A DNA stretch of 64,000 nucleotides. Source: Paludibacteraceae bacterium (GTDB taxonomy: Bacteria > Bacteroidota > Bacteroidia > Bacteroidales > Paludibacteraceae). Below the pieces are notes generated by a model. It was not told where the DNA came from. It saw nothing but the letters and a program-made list of their open reading frames with translations, and searched no databases. The stretch is taken from the NCBI GenBank assembly GCA_017479885.1, contig JAFVBR010000002.1, positions 124,001-188,000 on the forward strand. The letters are read 5' to 3'. Position numbers and translations under genes: made by a program. The stretch's first letter is position 1, and every line of letters begins with the position of its first letter. Below are positions 51,439 to 60,600 of the stretch, piece after piece.

Positions 51439-52155
51439 ATGGGAAGAGCATTTGAATATCGCAAAGCTACCAAACTGAAACGCTGGGGACACATGGCGCG
51501 TACGTTCACCAAACTCGGCAAAGAAATAACAATAGCAGCACGTGAGGGTGGTCATGATCCAGATATGAATCCTCGTCTGCGCGTGCTAATCCAGCAGTGC
51601 AAAAAAGAAAACATGCCCAAGGAGAATATCGAGCGCGCTATTAAGAAGGCCACTGACAAGTCTTCAGAAGGATACAAAGAAATCAACTATGAGGGATATG
51701 GACCACATGGCATTGCAATCTTCGTTGAAACAGCAACAGACAACAACATGCGTACTGTGGCCAACATCCGTTCTTATTTCACCAAACATGGTGGTTCACT
51801 TGGCACACAAGGTTGCTTGCAGTTCCTATTTGATAGAAAATCTGTATTTACCGTTGCACCGAAAGAAGGTATAGACCTTGATGAACTCGAACTTGAGTTG
51901 ATTGATTACGGAGTGGACGAACTTGGTCAGGATGAAGAAGGCAATATTATCATCTATGGTGATTTTGCTTCATATTCACAAATACAAAAATATCTTGAAG
52001 AGAACGGATTTGAAATCAACTCTGCCGAGTTTGTTAGAATACCTAACGACACAAAAACTCTGACTGACGAACAACGCGAGTCTGTACAGAAACTTATTGA
52101 CAAGATAGAGGAAGACGAAGACGTTCAGAATGTATTCACCAACATGGCCGACTAA
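51439..52155 (+). CDS. yebC: YebC/PmpR/TACO1-family protein
   Basis: 238 residues. Family signatures are MGRAFEYRKATKLKRWGHMA, TFTKLGKEITIAAREGG, DPDMNPRLRVLIQQCKKENM, IERAIKKAT and GYGPHGIAIFVETATDNNMR. The family is described both as DNA-binding transcriptional regulators and as factors that relieve ribosome stalling; the sequence does not decide. It follows the OmpA gene by 35 bp and precedes rsmG by 13 bp. Confidence 0.95.
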   Translation: MGRAFEYRKATKLKRWGHMARTFTKLGKEITIAAREGGHDPDMNPRLRVLIQQCKKENMPKENIERAIKKATDKSSEGYKEINYEGYGPHGIAIFVETATDNNMRTVANIRSYFTKHGGSLGTQGCLQFLFDRKSVFTVAPKEGIDLDELELELIDYGVDELGQDEEGNIIIYGDFASYSQIQKYLEENGFEINSAEFVRIPNDTKTLTDEQRESVQKLIDKIEEDEDVQNVFTNMAD

Positions 52156-52168
52156 TCTATACGAATAG

Positions 52169-52798
52169 ATGATAAATATGGAGATAATAAAAAAATATTA
52201 TCCAAATCTGACAGAACACCAGGAGCAGCAAATGGCTGCTCTTGGTGTTCTGTATCCTGAATGGAACAGCAAAATCAATGTAATATCAAGAAAAGATATT
52301 GAGAATCTGTACGAGCACCACATTCTCCACTCTCTTGCAATAGCACGTGTGCTTCGTTTCCGCTCCGGAACATCAATACTTGACATTGGCACCGGAGGTG
52401 GTTTTCCCGGAATACCGCTTGCAATAATGTTTCCAGAATGCCATTTCACTTTGATAGACAGCATTGGAAAGAAAATAAAAGTAGCGCAAGAGATTGCCAC
52501 TGCTATAGGTTTAGATAACGTAAGCTTCAAGCAACTGCGTGCAGAGGAAGAGAAAGGTAAATACGACTTTGTGGTTTCTCGTGCGGTAATGCCTCTACCT
52601 GAACTTGTCAAACTAATACTAAAAAACATAAGTAGGGAACAGCACAATGCCCTACCCAATGGACTTATCTGTCTAAAAGGAGGAGAGTTGTACAAGGAAA
52701 CCCGTCCATTCAAAAATATTGCAGAAGTTGTTTCACTGAGTGAGTTTTTCAGTGAGGAATACTTCAAGACCAAAAAGGCGGTTTATATACCTCTGTAG
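52169..52798 (+). CDS. rsmG: 16S rRNA (guanine(527)-N(7))-methyltransferase
   Basis: 209 residues (start at 52169, or at 52178 three codons on). The SAM-binding motif is ILDIGTGGGFPGIPLAIMFP, and HFTLIDSIGKKIKVAQEIA with VVSRAVMPLPELVKLI follow. This matches RsmG (GidB), which makes m7G527 in 16S rRNA. It lies 13 bp after yebC and ends at a convergent boundary with the MBL gene. Confidence 0.95.
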   Translation: MINMEIIKKYYPNLTEHQEQQMAALGVLYPEWNSKINVISRKDIENLYEHHILHSLAIARVLRFRSGTSILDIGTGGGFPGIPLAIMFPECHFTLIDSIGKKIKVAQEIATAIGLDNVSFKQLRAEEEKGKYDFVVSRAVMPLPELVKLILKNISREQHNALPNGLICLKGGELYKETRPFKNIAEVVSLSEFFSEEYFKTKKAVYIPL

Positions 52799-52843
52799 AA
52801 TCAGCTCTATATAGCTATTTCAATTCCCAAGAAATTACCACAA

Positions 52844-53503
52844 CTAAAAGAAATTTATCCTTGAATTTCTTTCGTCCTTTATTGTGGTAGGATTGCCGTG
52901 GCCAGGCAGAACAATTGTATCTTCAGGAAGCAAATAGAGTTTATTCAGACTCTCCATCAGTTGCTGATAATTACCCCCGGGCAAATCTGTTCTTCCGAAT
53001 CCGCCTTGGAATATTGTATCACCCGAAAATAACATATTGCTCTTTTCAAACCAGTAGCACACACTACCCTCACTATGCCCGGGTGTAGGGATAATCTTCA
53101 CAACGCAGCCACCATCTATCAGTTCCAAATTCAACAGTAGGTTATCATCTGCCCTACTCTCTATCGGAACATATTCTGTCAAAGGTTTATCCAACAAAGG
53201 GACTCCGAAAATATTGGCTTGCTCAGGCATCACACGGAACAACCAGTCATCTTTACTTGAGAGAAGCGGCATAACTCTGTATTTCTCATAAACAAACCTT
53301 GCTCCATAAATGTGGTCGATATGAGCATGCGTAAGCAGATGATATTTTATTGTTAAAGCATTAGCGGATACAAATTGTTCAAGCCGTTGCTGTTCTCTCC
53401 TGTCTGAACAACCACAATCAATTAGTAGCGCACTTCCATTGTCGTCAATGAGCAAATAAGTGCACTCACGAAAGAGATTAAAATAGAAGGTTTTTACTTG
53501 CAT
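52844..53503 (-). CDS. Metallo-beta-lactamase-fold hydrolase (glyoxalase II-like)
   Basis: 219 residues. The metal-binding motif HxHxDH is present as LLTHAHIDHIYGARF. The other ligands are in IPTPGHSEGSVCYW (His), LFSGDTIFQGGFGRTDLPGG (Asp) and VLPGHGNPTTIKDE (His). The first Asp of the fold is in LLIDCGCSD. The arrangement is that of the GloB/YcbL group, which hydrolyses thioesters or related small metabolites; the substrate is open. It is the last gene of the minus-strand run and lies 24 bp after pnuC. Confidence 0.92.
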   Translation of the reverse strand: MQVKTFYFNLFRECTYLLIDDNGSALLIDCGCSDRREQQRLEQFVSANALTIKYHLLTHAHIDHIYGARFVYEKYRVMPLLSSKDDWLFRVMPEQANIFGVPLLDKPLTEYVPIESRADDNLLLNLELIDGGCVVKIIPTPGHSEGSVCYWFEKSNMLFSGDTIFQGGFGRTDLPGGNYQQLMESLNKLYLLPEDTIVLPGHGNPTTIKDERNSRINFF

Positions 53504-53527
53504 AATGAGAGTCTGATTAATGGCATA

Positions 53528-54217
53528 TTATGACTTCCGTGATTTTATAGTCCACCTGTGCCATCCATATATACAATTGGCACACCAGAACAGATATTGT
53601 GCAAACAAGCACCAATTGCAAGCCCTTGCCCACATGATAGCGGAAAGTACATCTACAACAAACCATAGCACCCATTGTTCTCTGTATGCCAGCATGAGTA
53701 AGACTTGAGCACAGAGGGCAGGTACTGTTGTAAAAGCATCAAGCCATGGCTGACTATCGTCAGTATATGTTTGCAATAGCCAACCAACAATTGCAGAAGA
53801 TGCCAATACAAAAACAATTAAAATCACAAATCGCGATATTGACATCTGTTTCGGTTTCAGTTCTGCTGAATTATGCTCGGTTATTCTATAGGCTTTTATC
53901 CATACAAAGACGGCATAAATTTGTGATAGAAAATAAAACACATTAACAGCCACTTCACCGTATAACTTCTCCAATAGAGAAAGGTAGAGATAGGTACTAA
54001 TCTGGAGGAAACCAAAAAAGAATGTTGAAATTTTACCCTGTGCACACAGAATGACAGATATGATACCGGTTATTCCGCTAACCACAGCGACAACATTTTC
54101 GGGCTGAATGATATACACAGCAATCTGAACTATGATGCCTGTACACAGGAACAACCAGTCAAATAAACTTCTTCCGGCAACAAGTTCTGCTTTCAATATT
54201 GATTTTACAGACTTCAT
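53528..54217 (-). CDS. pnuC: PnuC-family nicotinamide riboside transporter
   Basis: 229 residues from the ATG at 54217; an ATG at 54235 would add six residues. It has about seven membrane spans (FDWLFLCTGIIVQIAVYII, VVAVVSGITGIISVILCA, FFFGFLQISTYLYLSLLE, VAVNVFYFLSQIYAVFVWI, FVILIVFVLASSAIVGWLL, then AFTTVPALCAQVLLMLAYRE, and a last span). WVLWFVVDVLSAIMWARACN contains the family WxxxDxxxxxxW pattern. It brings in nicotinamide riboside or a similar vitamin for NAD synthesis. No riboswitch is visible because it lies inside an operon. Confidence 0.92.
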   Translation of the reverse strand: MKSVKSILKAELVAGRSLFDWLFLCTGIIVQIAVYIIQPENVVAVVSGITGIISVILCAQGKISTFFFGFLQISTYLYLSLLEKLYGEVAVNVFYFLSQIYAVFVWIKAYRITEHNSAELKPKQMSISRFVILIVFVLASSAIVGWLLQTYTDDSQPWLDAFTTVPALCAQVLLMLAYREQWVLWFVVDVLSAIMWARACNWCLFAQYLFWCANCIYGWHRWTIKSRKS

Positions 54218-54248
54218 TGAATAATAAGTTGGCAATACTACTCAATAA

Positions 54249-56294
54249 CTATTTCTTTTTTGCTGCATCTTTTGTAATTTCTTTAGGTTTCTGCTCTTCA
54301 ATCGGCAATTCAAGATAGTTGAATGTTTCTTCAAAATCCCAATTGGCACGAAGAGTAAGTTTAGACGAAAAATAATATACAGGCTCCGGCTTACGATGGG
54401 TCTGAAAATCTCCTGTTGTCCAAACAGAATCACCATTTAAATCCAGATACAGACGTACATAGTAACTCTTTGGTGACAAATACTCAAACTTTGTTCCTTC
54501 CGGCTCAGCCCGTCTGGTCTGAACCGGCATATCCTTATCATCAAGAACCTGAATCATTGCATTACTATCAAAAGGTTCTATCTTGATAATCAAAGTAGAA
54601 TATTCGTCAAGAGTACGCGTTGTAAACTCTGCCTTATAATTATCATTAACACTACCATATATATCAGTAAGTGCTGCAGAATCCATAACCAGACGATACG
54701 TTGTCTCAGGCTTCCACTTGAATTCAACACGAAAAGTCATAAAGGAAGAATCTGCAGGTTCAAACCGAATTGCCAACGGTTTAGGTACCGTATCATACAT
54801 TTCATATAGATGAATACTGTCGTGTTCAATTAGTCTTAGAGGAACAGAAGTACTGAATATCAAGGAATTGTATATTTCAAAAGGTGAAGAGCCATTGCTT
54901 CTAACTTCTACTTTTGGAACATTCTTACTTTTTTCTTTCGCCAATCGTTCTCGTGCTTTATCGGTTAAGCGCGGTGCTCTATATACAGCATACACGGTAT
55001 CAGTCTCCCACTGCAGTTCATACAACGAGTCGGTTTTCTGATATATCATCTCAAAAGCGAGTGTGTCACTCGCTATGAATGCAGAATCAGTAAGCCAGAA
55101 GGTTATAGTATCTTTGGTCATATTGGTCTGCATAAATGAGGAAGGAATAAAGTTGAAATTAGAAGTGAGAGAATCTACAGAAAGCGAATCAGCTTCTGCC
55201 AAACGATGATTTATGGCCCGAAACTTAGGCAAAGAATCTTGACGGGCAGCAAAATAGAGAACGAACTTATTCTGCTGTTCACGCAAAACTCTCTGGAAAT
55301 ATTGCCGTTGTTTATTCTCAGTGAAATAAATAAGAATAAGGTCATCAGGAGTACAAATGGTATTAACAGTTTTACGCAGTGAGTCAGTTGAGGAAATTTG
55401 AATCGTGTCAGTTGAAGGGATTGGAATTGAGTCTGTAGTAATTATATGCACACTATCAACAACATAAAGTGAAGCATCATGATTTATCAGCGGAATTGAG
55501 TCTATATTAACTTGTTGCAATGTATCAGGAATAGCAATACTATCTGTTGAAAGACTATCTGCAAACAGACTATCATGTTTGATAGTATCCATAACAATCT
55601 CAGTGTGACACTCCGGATAAATCAGCGAGTCATAGACAGCAAGTCCTTCACTTGGCTGGTAAATATAATCTTTACTTACATCACCAAGAGCATAAATTTT
55701 GTATTGTCCGGGATGAACATTTCTTATAGTAAAGTGACCGTTCTCATCTGTTTTGCCTATTCTTGTGAATGGCATACGACGTATTGCCGAATCATTAAGG
55801 TTTTGATGAATACCAACTACAACTCCGCTCACAAAGTTAAGATCTTCTGCATTAAGCACTCGACCGGAAATCATGAGAGAGTCTATTACATCACCTGTCG
55901 CAAAGGCGAAAGAGTACCCCTTAAGAGCATTACGCTCATTGTTGTCGCAGATGGCAGACCCAAAATCAATTGTATATGTTGTAGAGTCGCGCAAATCCTC
56001 ATCAAAAGTAACTGTTACTTTCTTTCCGACTGCCTTTACCTCAGGAGGACGTTGCTGCGGTGGGGAGATGAACACATTCTCCGCTACCTTGTCAAGTTGT
56101 ATATATTCGTTGAAAGTAATCTCAACTCGCTTGTCGTGATAGTTTACAGAACCGTTAACAGGCACTTCTTTAACTACTTCAGGCGGAGTCTCGTCCTTGG
56201 GTCCTCCTTGAGGACCAATACCTCTATTTGCACAAGAATTAGCGACATATAATACCGCAAATAGTATTACAATATAAATTATACGTTTTTTCAT
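54249..56294 (-). CDS. Lipoprotein with N-terminal SbsA/Big_5 Ig-like domain
   Basis: 681 residues. The signal peptide ends in a lipobox-like VLYVANSCANRG (Cys at about 21). GPQGGPKDETPPEVVKEVPV opens a Big_5/SbsA-type domain (ITFNEYIQLDKVAENVFISP, VTVTFDEDLRDSTTYTIDFG). A carboxypeptidase-like or SpaA-type beta domain follows (GKTDENGHFTIRNVHPGQYK). The middle is rich in Ser, Asp and Thr (about 235-330). The C-terminal half contains further beta domains and a Lys-rich end. Such proteins are conserved in the phylum without known function. It overlaps the DUF2851 gene by 4 nt. Confidence 0.85.
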   Translation of the reverse strand: MKKRIIYIVILFAVLYVANSCANRGIGPQGGPKDETPPEVVKEVPVNGSVNYHDKRVEITFNEYIQLDKVAENVFISPPQQRPPEVKAVGKKVTVTFDEDLRDSTTYTIDFGSAICDNNERNALKGYSFAFATGDVIDSLMISGRVLNAEDLNFVSGVVVGIHQNLNDSAIRRMPFTRIGKTDENGHFTIRNVHPGQYKIYALGDVSKDYIYQPSEGLAVYDSLIYPECHTEIVMDTIKHDSLFADSLSTDSIAIPDTLQQVNIDSIPLINHDASLYVVDSVHIITTDSIPIPSTDTIQISSTDSLRKTVNTICTPDDLILIYFTENKQRQYFQRVLREQQNKFVLYFAARQDSLPKFRAINHRLAEADSLSVDSLTSNFNFIPSSFMQTNMTKDTITFWLTDSAFIASDTLAFEMIYQKTDSLYELQWETDTVYAVYRAPRLTDKARERLAKEKSKNVPKVEVRSNGSSPFEIYNSLIFSTSVPLRLIEHDSIHLYEMYDTVPKPLAIRFEPADSSFMTFRVEFKWKPETTYRLVMDSAALTDIYGSVNDNYKAEFTTRTLDEYSTLIIKIEPFDSNAMIQVLDDKDMPVQTRRAEPEGTKFEYLSPKSYYVRLYLDLNGDSVWTTGDFQTHRKPEPVYYFSSKLTLRANWDFEETFNYLELPIEEQKPKEITKDAAKKK

Positions 56295-57604
56295 ATATGC
56301 AAAGAAGATAGGTTATTATTGTTTAATGATATATTATCTATATTAATAGCAAATATCTGCCATCCCACTTCGCAATTCAAACATTGTTCACGAAGACAGT
56401 AATTCTGATACAAATGAATAAACGTTTGACTTTCAGCAGCATTCTTTATACTGAATCCAAGTAGTTTCCAGCGGTCAATGATACTGTTTTTTTCAGCCGG
56501 AATCTGCTTTAGCAAAGTTACGGCATTTTCCTGGTAAGTAGTAGTATTACCATATGAATATGCAAATTTGTATGGCACAACAGTGTTAATCAGCAGGAGG
56601 TCGATAGCACTCTTTCCAATTGCAGATGCCAAGACAGGTGAGGTTCTACAAAATCTATAATGGGTTGTCCAATAGTCAGATGCCGACACATGGAAACATG
56701 TACGCAACCGGCATAAATCACTCTCCTCCATCAAACGTGAAAACAAGAATTCTGATTGGGAAAACAATGCTGCAAACTGCGCTATTCTCAGGTGCGGAAA
56801 GTTTTGAGGCCTCATTCTTAGCAATTTCCACAAACTATAGTCAATCGGTTGCAACGAGTATTTAGTTCTCAGGAATTTATATTCCTTAAGCAGCGAGGTG
56901 GAATAATCATCATTGGCAGTATTGTCGTTGAGCAAACCAGATTGCCCAAATAACAGGGCTTCAAGAGAAAACAAACTATCACGATGCCTCAACAATACGG
57001 ATAAAGGCAGACTCTTGGCAAGGAGTTCAAAAGGAATAGAATTGGTGTGAAAACCAAAATTGTGGGCAAGCGTGATATAAAATGCCTCACGCCAATTGTT
57101 ATGCGTAAGGTTAAGGAGTTGTATAATTGCCTCGTTTTTCCTCTTCAATCTGTCGGTCAATAGTGCACGCTTCCAATTTGATGTAAGGAGAGTATTATCC
57201 TGTTGAAGACGATCAGAACAAAGCGATATGTGATCAATAATCAGTTGATTGAGCAATTGCTCATCATCAGGATAACGAAGTTCACATTGCGTCAATACTT
57301 CTCCACGAGCATTTATTACTTCTTTATCAGCCCTTCTTACCACATGAAGTACAACAGAATCATAGGCATGATCAGAATCATGACCATGACGGTACCAATC
57401 GGAAGAAAGGATATGAATTTCCACATTGCCAACCCAAAGAGTTCCATCAATTTTAAGTTTTGCCGCTATGAAATCTGGCCCTGCGTCAGTATTGTGAGTG
57501 CCTACGTCTATAACCTCTATAGGGCGACCATCTGTGGTTGCCTGCGGAAAAGCAAGAAATGCTTTGCGTTGCCATATATAATGAAGCAGAAGTTCGGGCA
57601 TCAA
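56291..57604 (-). CDS. DUF2851-family protein
   Basis: 437 residues. Family features are near the N-terminus (LLHYIWQRKAFLAFPQATTD, IEVIDVGTHNTDAGPDFIAA, WVGNVEIHILSSDWYRHGHD, AYDSVVLHVVRRADKEVIN) and in the Cys-rich end (YCLREQCLNCEVGWQI). The E-IH-SDW block with H and D residues has been likened to nuclease folds, but no function is established. It lies 17 bp after the deacetylase gene and is translationally coupled to the next gene. Confidence 0.9.
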   Translation of the reverse strand: MMPELLLHYIWQRKAFLAFPQATTDGRPIEVIDVGTHNTDAGPDFIAAKLKIDGTLWVGNVEIHILSSDWYRHGHDSDHAYDSVVLHVVRRADKEVINARGEVLTQCELRYPDDEQLLNQLIIDHISLCSDRLQQDNTLLTSNWKRALLTDRLKRKNEAIIQLLNLTHNNWREAFYITLAHNFGFHTNSIPFELLAKSLPLSVLLRHRDSLFSLEALLFGQSGLLNDNTANDDYSTSLLKEYKFLRTKYSLQPIDYSLWKLLRMRPQNFPHLRIAQFAALFSQSEFLFSRLMEESDLCRLRTCFHVSASDYWTTHYRFCRTSPVLASAIGKSAIDLLLINTVVPYKFAYSYGNTTTYQENAVTLLKQIPAEKNSIIDRWKLLGFSIKNAAESQTFIHLYQNYCLREQCLNCEVGWQIFAINIDNISLNNNNLSSLHI

Positions 57605-57621
57605 TAATATAATAGTTAATG

Positions 57622-58260
57622 TTAATTCAATGTTTTGAATTTATAGCCCTCTTGCTGAAGATATTCAATTACCTTGGGCAGTGCAGGCAACATTTGATTC
57701 TTGGCTTTAATCGAATCGTGGAAAACAATAATCGAACCATTGCGAGTATATGTTTTCACTATTGACAAGATTTTATCAGGTGTATAGCGTGGATTATAAT
57801 CATGAGTAAGTACATCCCATAGAAATATCTTGTGAGTGCGCGACAATGCTCTTTTTTGCTTATATGAGAAGCGTCCGTATGGCGGACGAAACAAATGATG
57901 ATTAAGATGACCAGATAGATTCTTTTCTATCTGCTTATCTGTCATTCCGACCTCTTCGATATATGAATCTACAGAGACTCGCAAACCCGGTACGTGATGA
58001 AAAGTATGATTACCCGGTATATGTCCTTCATTTACCATTCTCTGAAACACTTCAGGGTATTTCAGCAAATTATCGCCCACACAGAAGAAAGTGGCTCTTA
58101 CGCCGTAATGCAACAATATGTCCAGCACCAGCGGAGTAACCTCGGGTACACAACCGTCATCGAATGTTAAATAGACCGCCTTTTCATCAGCCGACATACG
58201 CCAAACAACGCCTCGATAGAGGCGTTGTAAGGCTGTGGGTATTTGATAGAGCAAGTTCAA
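57622..58260 (-). CDS. Polysaccharide deacetylase (NodB/CE4 type)
   Basis: 212 residues. NodB homology is clear: VYLTFDDGCVPEVTPLVLDI (Asp-Asp of the metal site), GNHTFHHVPG (the HxxxH metal ligands), LFRPPYGRF and IIVFHDSIKA with its His. The enzyme would deacetylate peptidoglycan or another N-acetylated polymer in the envelope. There is no signal peptide beyond a weakly hydrophobic start. It lies 52 bp downstream of the ROK kinase gene. Confidence 0.92.
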   Translation of the reverse strand: MNLLYQIPTALQRLYRGVVWRMSADEKAVYLTFDDGCVPEVTPLVLDILLHYGVRATFFCVGDNLLKYPEVFQRMVNEGHIPGNHTFHHVPGLRVSVDSYIEEVGMTDKQIEKNLSGHLNHHLFRPPYGRFSYKQKRALSRTHKIFLWDVLTHDYNPRYTPDKILSIVKTYTRNGSIIVFHDSIKAKNQMLPALPKVIEYLQQEGYKFKTLN

Positions 58261-58312
58261 AACGACTTGTGCAAATAATAATTGTTTTACTCTACAAATA
58301 TTAATTCATTAC

Positions 58313-59269
58313 TTATAGTTCCCAAGCGAGAGCAGAAGCACCAAGAACAGCTGCATCTGACTCTTTAAGGTCAGAAAACATAAGTTTAACTTTTCCTTTC
58401 CAATGAGGTAATACGTTTGCTTCCATGGTCTCACGTATAGGTTTCATAAGGAAGTCGCCGGACTTTGTCAGACCGCCAAACATAATGATAGCCTCGGGAG
58501 CCGAAAAGGCAATAAAATCAGCAAACTTCTCGCCAAGATATCTACCTGTGGTATTGAATATTTCAATAGCTACTTTGTCACCTTGAACAGCGGCATCATA
58601 CACATCTTTTGATGTAATGTTGTCGATATCAAGTTTGCGGAGCAAAGTATCTTGAGTGGTGGTGCTGATAATCTCTTTAGCTGTGCGTGCTACACCTGTA
58701 GCCGATGCATAAGTCTCGAGACAGCCATATTTACCGCAACCGCAAAGTCGTCCATTGTGACGAACGGCAGTAGTGTGTCCCAGTTCGCCGGCAAAACCGT
58801 CGTGACCATAAACCACATTACCGTCAATTACGATACCTGAACCTACGCCTGTACCGAGAGTAATCATGATAAAGTTCTTCATTCCGCGTGCAGCGCCATA
58901 GGTCATCTCACCCATAGCAGCAGCATTGGCATCATTGGTAATGCGCGCAGGCACCCCAAACTTATCGGTAAGCAATTGCGCAAAAGGAACAACCCCTTTC
59001 CATGGGAGGTTGGGAGCAAACTCAATGTTGCCTGTATAGTAGTTGCCGTCAGGCACACCTGCGCCTATACCTCTGATTGTTTCAATTCCGCCTACTGAAT
59101 CAATAATCTTCATCATTTCTTCGTGAAGAGCATTGACGTAGTCGTTTATGTCAGGATACTGTTGTGTTTTTATGGATGAGCGTGCAATTACATGACCACG
59201 GGCATCTACCACACCAAACACAGTGTTGGTGCCACCCATATCGATGCCTATTACATAAGGTTTGTCCAT
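58313..59269 (-). CDS. ROK-family sugar kinase (glucokinase-like)
   Basis: 318 residues. It has the phosphate-binding GIDMGGTNTVFGVVDARGHV, then GIGAGVPDGNYYTGNIEFAP, the acidic catalytic segment in PARITNDANAAAMGEMTYGA, and the ROK zinc signature GHTTAVRHNGRLCGCGKYGC, LETYAS. There is no HTH, so it is an enzyme, not a repressor. It follows the sugar transporter gene by 43 bp; together they would take in and phosphorylate a hexose. Confidence 0.93.
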   Translation of the reverse strand: MDKPYVIGIDMGGTNTVFGVVDARGHVIARSSIKTQQYPDINDYVNALHEEMMKIIDSVGGIETIRGIGAGVPDGNYYTGNIEFAPNLPWKGVVPFAQLLTDKFGVPARITNDANAAAMGEMTYGAARGMKNFIMITLGTGVGSGIVIDGNVVYGHDGFAGELGHTTAVRHNGRLCGCGKYGCLETYASATGVARTAKEIISTTTQDTLLRKLDIDNITSKDVYDAAVQGDKVAIEIFNTTGRYLGEKFADFIAFSAPEAIIMFGGLTKSGDFLMKPIRETMEANVLPHWKGKVKLMFSDLKESDAAVLGASALAWEL

Positions 59270-59312
59270 GATAATTTGAATTTGAAGATTTGAAGATTCA
59301 AGTATTTGAAGA

Positions 59313-60569
59313 TTACTCTACAGGTATGTCTTTGTTGACATTCTTTGAGCCGAAGAGAGCATACCAAAGGATGTAGAGGAGTGCGCAGATGGTAACAATA
59401 TAACTTCCAAGATAACCAACCGACGGAATATCGGCAACCCATCCCTGAAGCAGAGGAATAATACCACCGCCGCAAACGAGAGTCATGAAGATGCCTGATG
59501 CGGCGGGCGTATATTTACCAAGCCCTTCTGCAGCGAGGTTGAAGATGGCTCCCCACATGACAGAGGTGCACAGACCGCACAGGAACATCAGAATCATGCT
59601 TACAGGGAGTTCAACCCCCTTGAAAGCTACGACCCAAGTTTCGGGGAAGAAAATAATACATATAAGCAGCACGATTGCCAACAATGCAACAGAAGACAGC
59701 ATAACTTTGCTTGAAACCTTTCCTCCAATGGCACCACCAATCAGACGCCCAAACATCATCATAAGCCAATACAGACCAACCACAGTGCCTGCGATAGCGG
59801 CACCTACAGCAGGGTTGTTGGACATGTAAAGATTTGCCATATTAGGAATACCAACCTCAACACCTACATAAAAGAAGATTGCCAACGCACCGAGCACAAA
59901 GTGACGGAATGAAAGCGGAGAATGTGTGTCTTTCTGTTTTGCTGCACGCTGTTCGGGAGTCTCAAGGTGAGGTTCGGGAATATTGGTGAAGATAATGATA
60001 ATGAAGGCAAGCAGAAAGATTCCCATAGCAATCATCATTGCAGGTGCTGCATCGCTGACAGAAGCCGTTTCTATATTACCGCCAATAAGATAACCGAGAA
60101 GAATAGGTGCGATGGTACCACCGATAGAGTTGCAAGAGCCTCCGAACTGAATAAGCTGGTTGCCGCGATTACCACCTCCACCCAAGGTGTTAAGCATCGG
60201 ATTAACAACAATGTTGAGCATACACATCGAGAAGCCGGCAATGAAAGCGCCAAGAACATAAACGCCAAAAGATTCCACATAACCGGAGAGCCATTGTATT
60301 CCTACTCCAACGAACCCGACAGTAACAGCAGCAAGCGATGTGAATTTATAACCTTTTCGCTTGAGGATAATGCCTGCAGGAATGCCCATACATGCATAAG
60401 CAATGAAGTTGGCAAATGTACCAAGTTGCGAAAGAGCATTACTTGCATTGAATTGATTTTTTACAATCACCCCCATAGAACCAGCGAAGTTAGTAACAAA
60501 GGCGATCATGAAAAAGAGAGAGAACATTACTGCAATCGGCAAAATGTTCGATTTTTGTTGATTACTCAT
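59313..60569 (-). CDS. Sugar MFS transporter (FucP/GlcP-like)
   Basis: 418 residues with twelve predicted membrane spans (PIAVMFSLFFMIAFVTNFAG at the start, VTICALLYILWYALFG at the end). GIPAGIILKRKGYKFTSLAA is the MFS loop 2-3 signature, and NPMLNTLGG with QLIQFGGSCNSIGGTIAPIL matches the FucP-type sugar/proton symporters. It probably imports glucose, galactose or a related hexose. The ROK kinase gene lies next to it. Confidence 0.93.
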   Translation of the reverse strand: MSNQQKSNILPIAVMFSLFFMIAFVTNFAGSMGVIVKNQFNASNALSQLGTFANFIAYACMGIPAGIILKRKGYKFTSLAAVTVGFVGVGIQWLSGYVESFGVYVLGAFIAGFSMCMLNIVVNPMLNTLGGGGNRGNQLIQFGGSCNSIGGTIAPILLGYLIGGNIETASVSDAAPAMMIAMGIFLLAFIIIIFTNIPEPHLETPEQRAAKQKDTHSPLSFRHFVLGALAIFFYVGVEVGIPNMANLYMSNNPAVGAAIAGTVVGLYWLMMMFGRLIGGAIGGKVSSKVMLSSVALLAIVLLICIIFFPETWVVAFKGVELPVSMILMFLCGLCTSVMWGAIFNLAAEGLGKYTPAASGIFMTLVCGGGIIPLLQGWVADIPSVGYLGSYIVTICALLYILWYALFGSKNVNKDIPVE

Positions 60570-60600
60570 GATAAATTGTTTAATAGGTTAATACTAATAT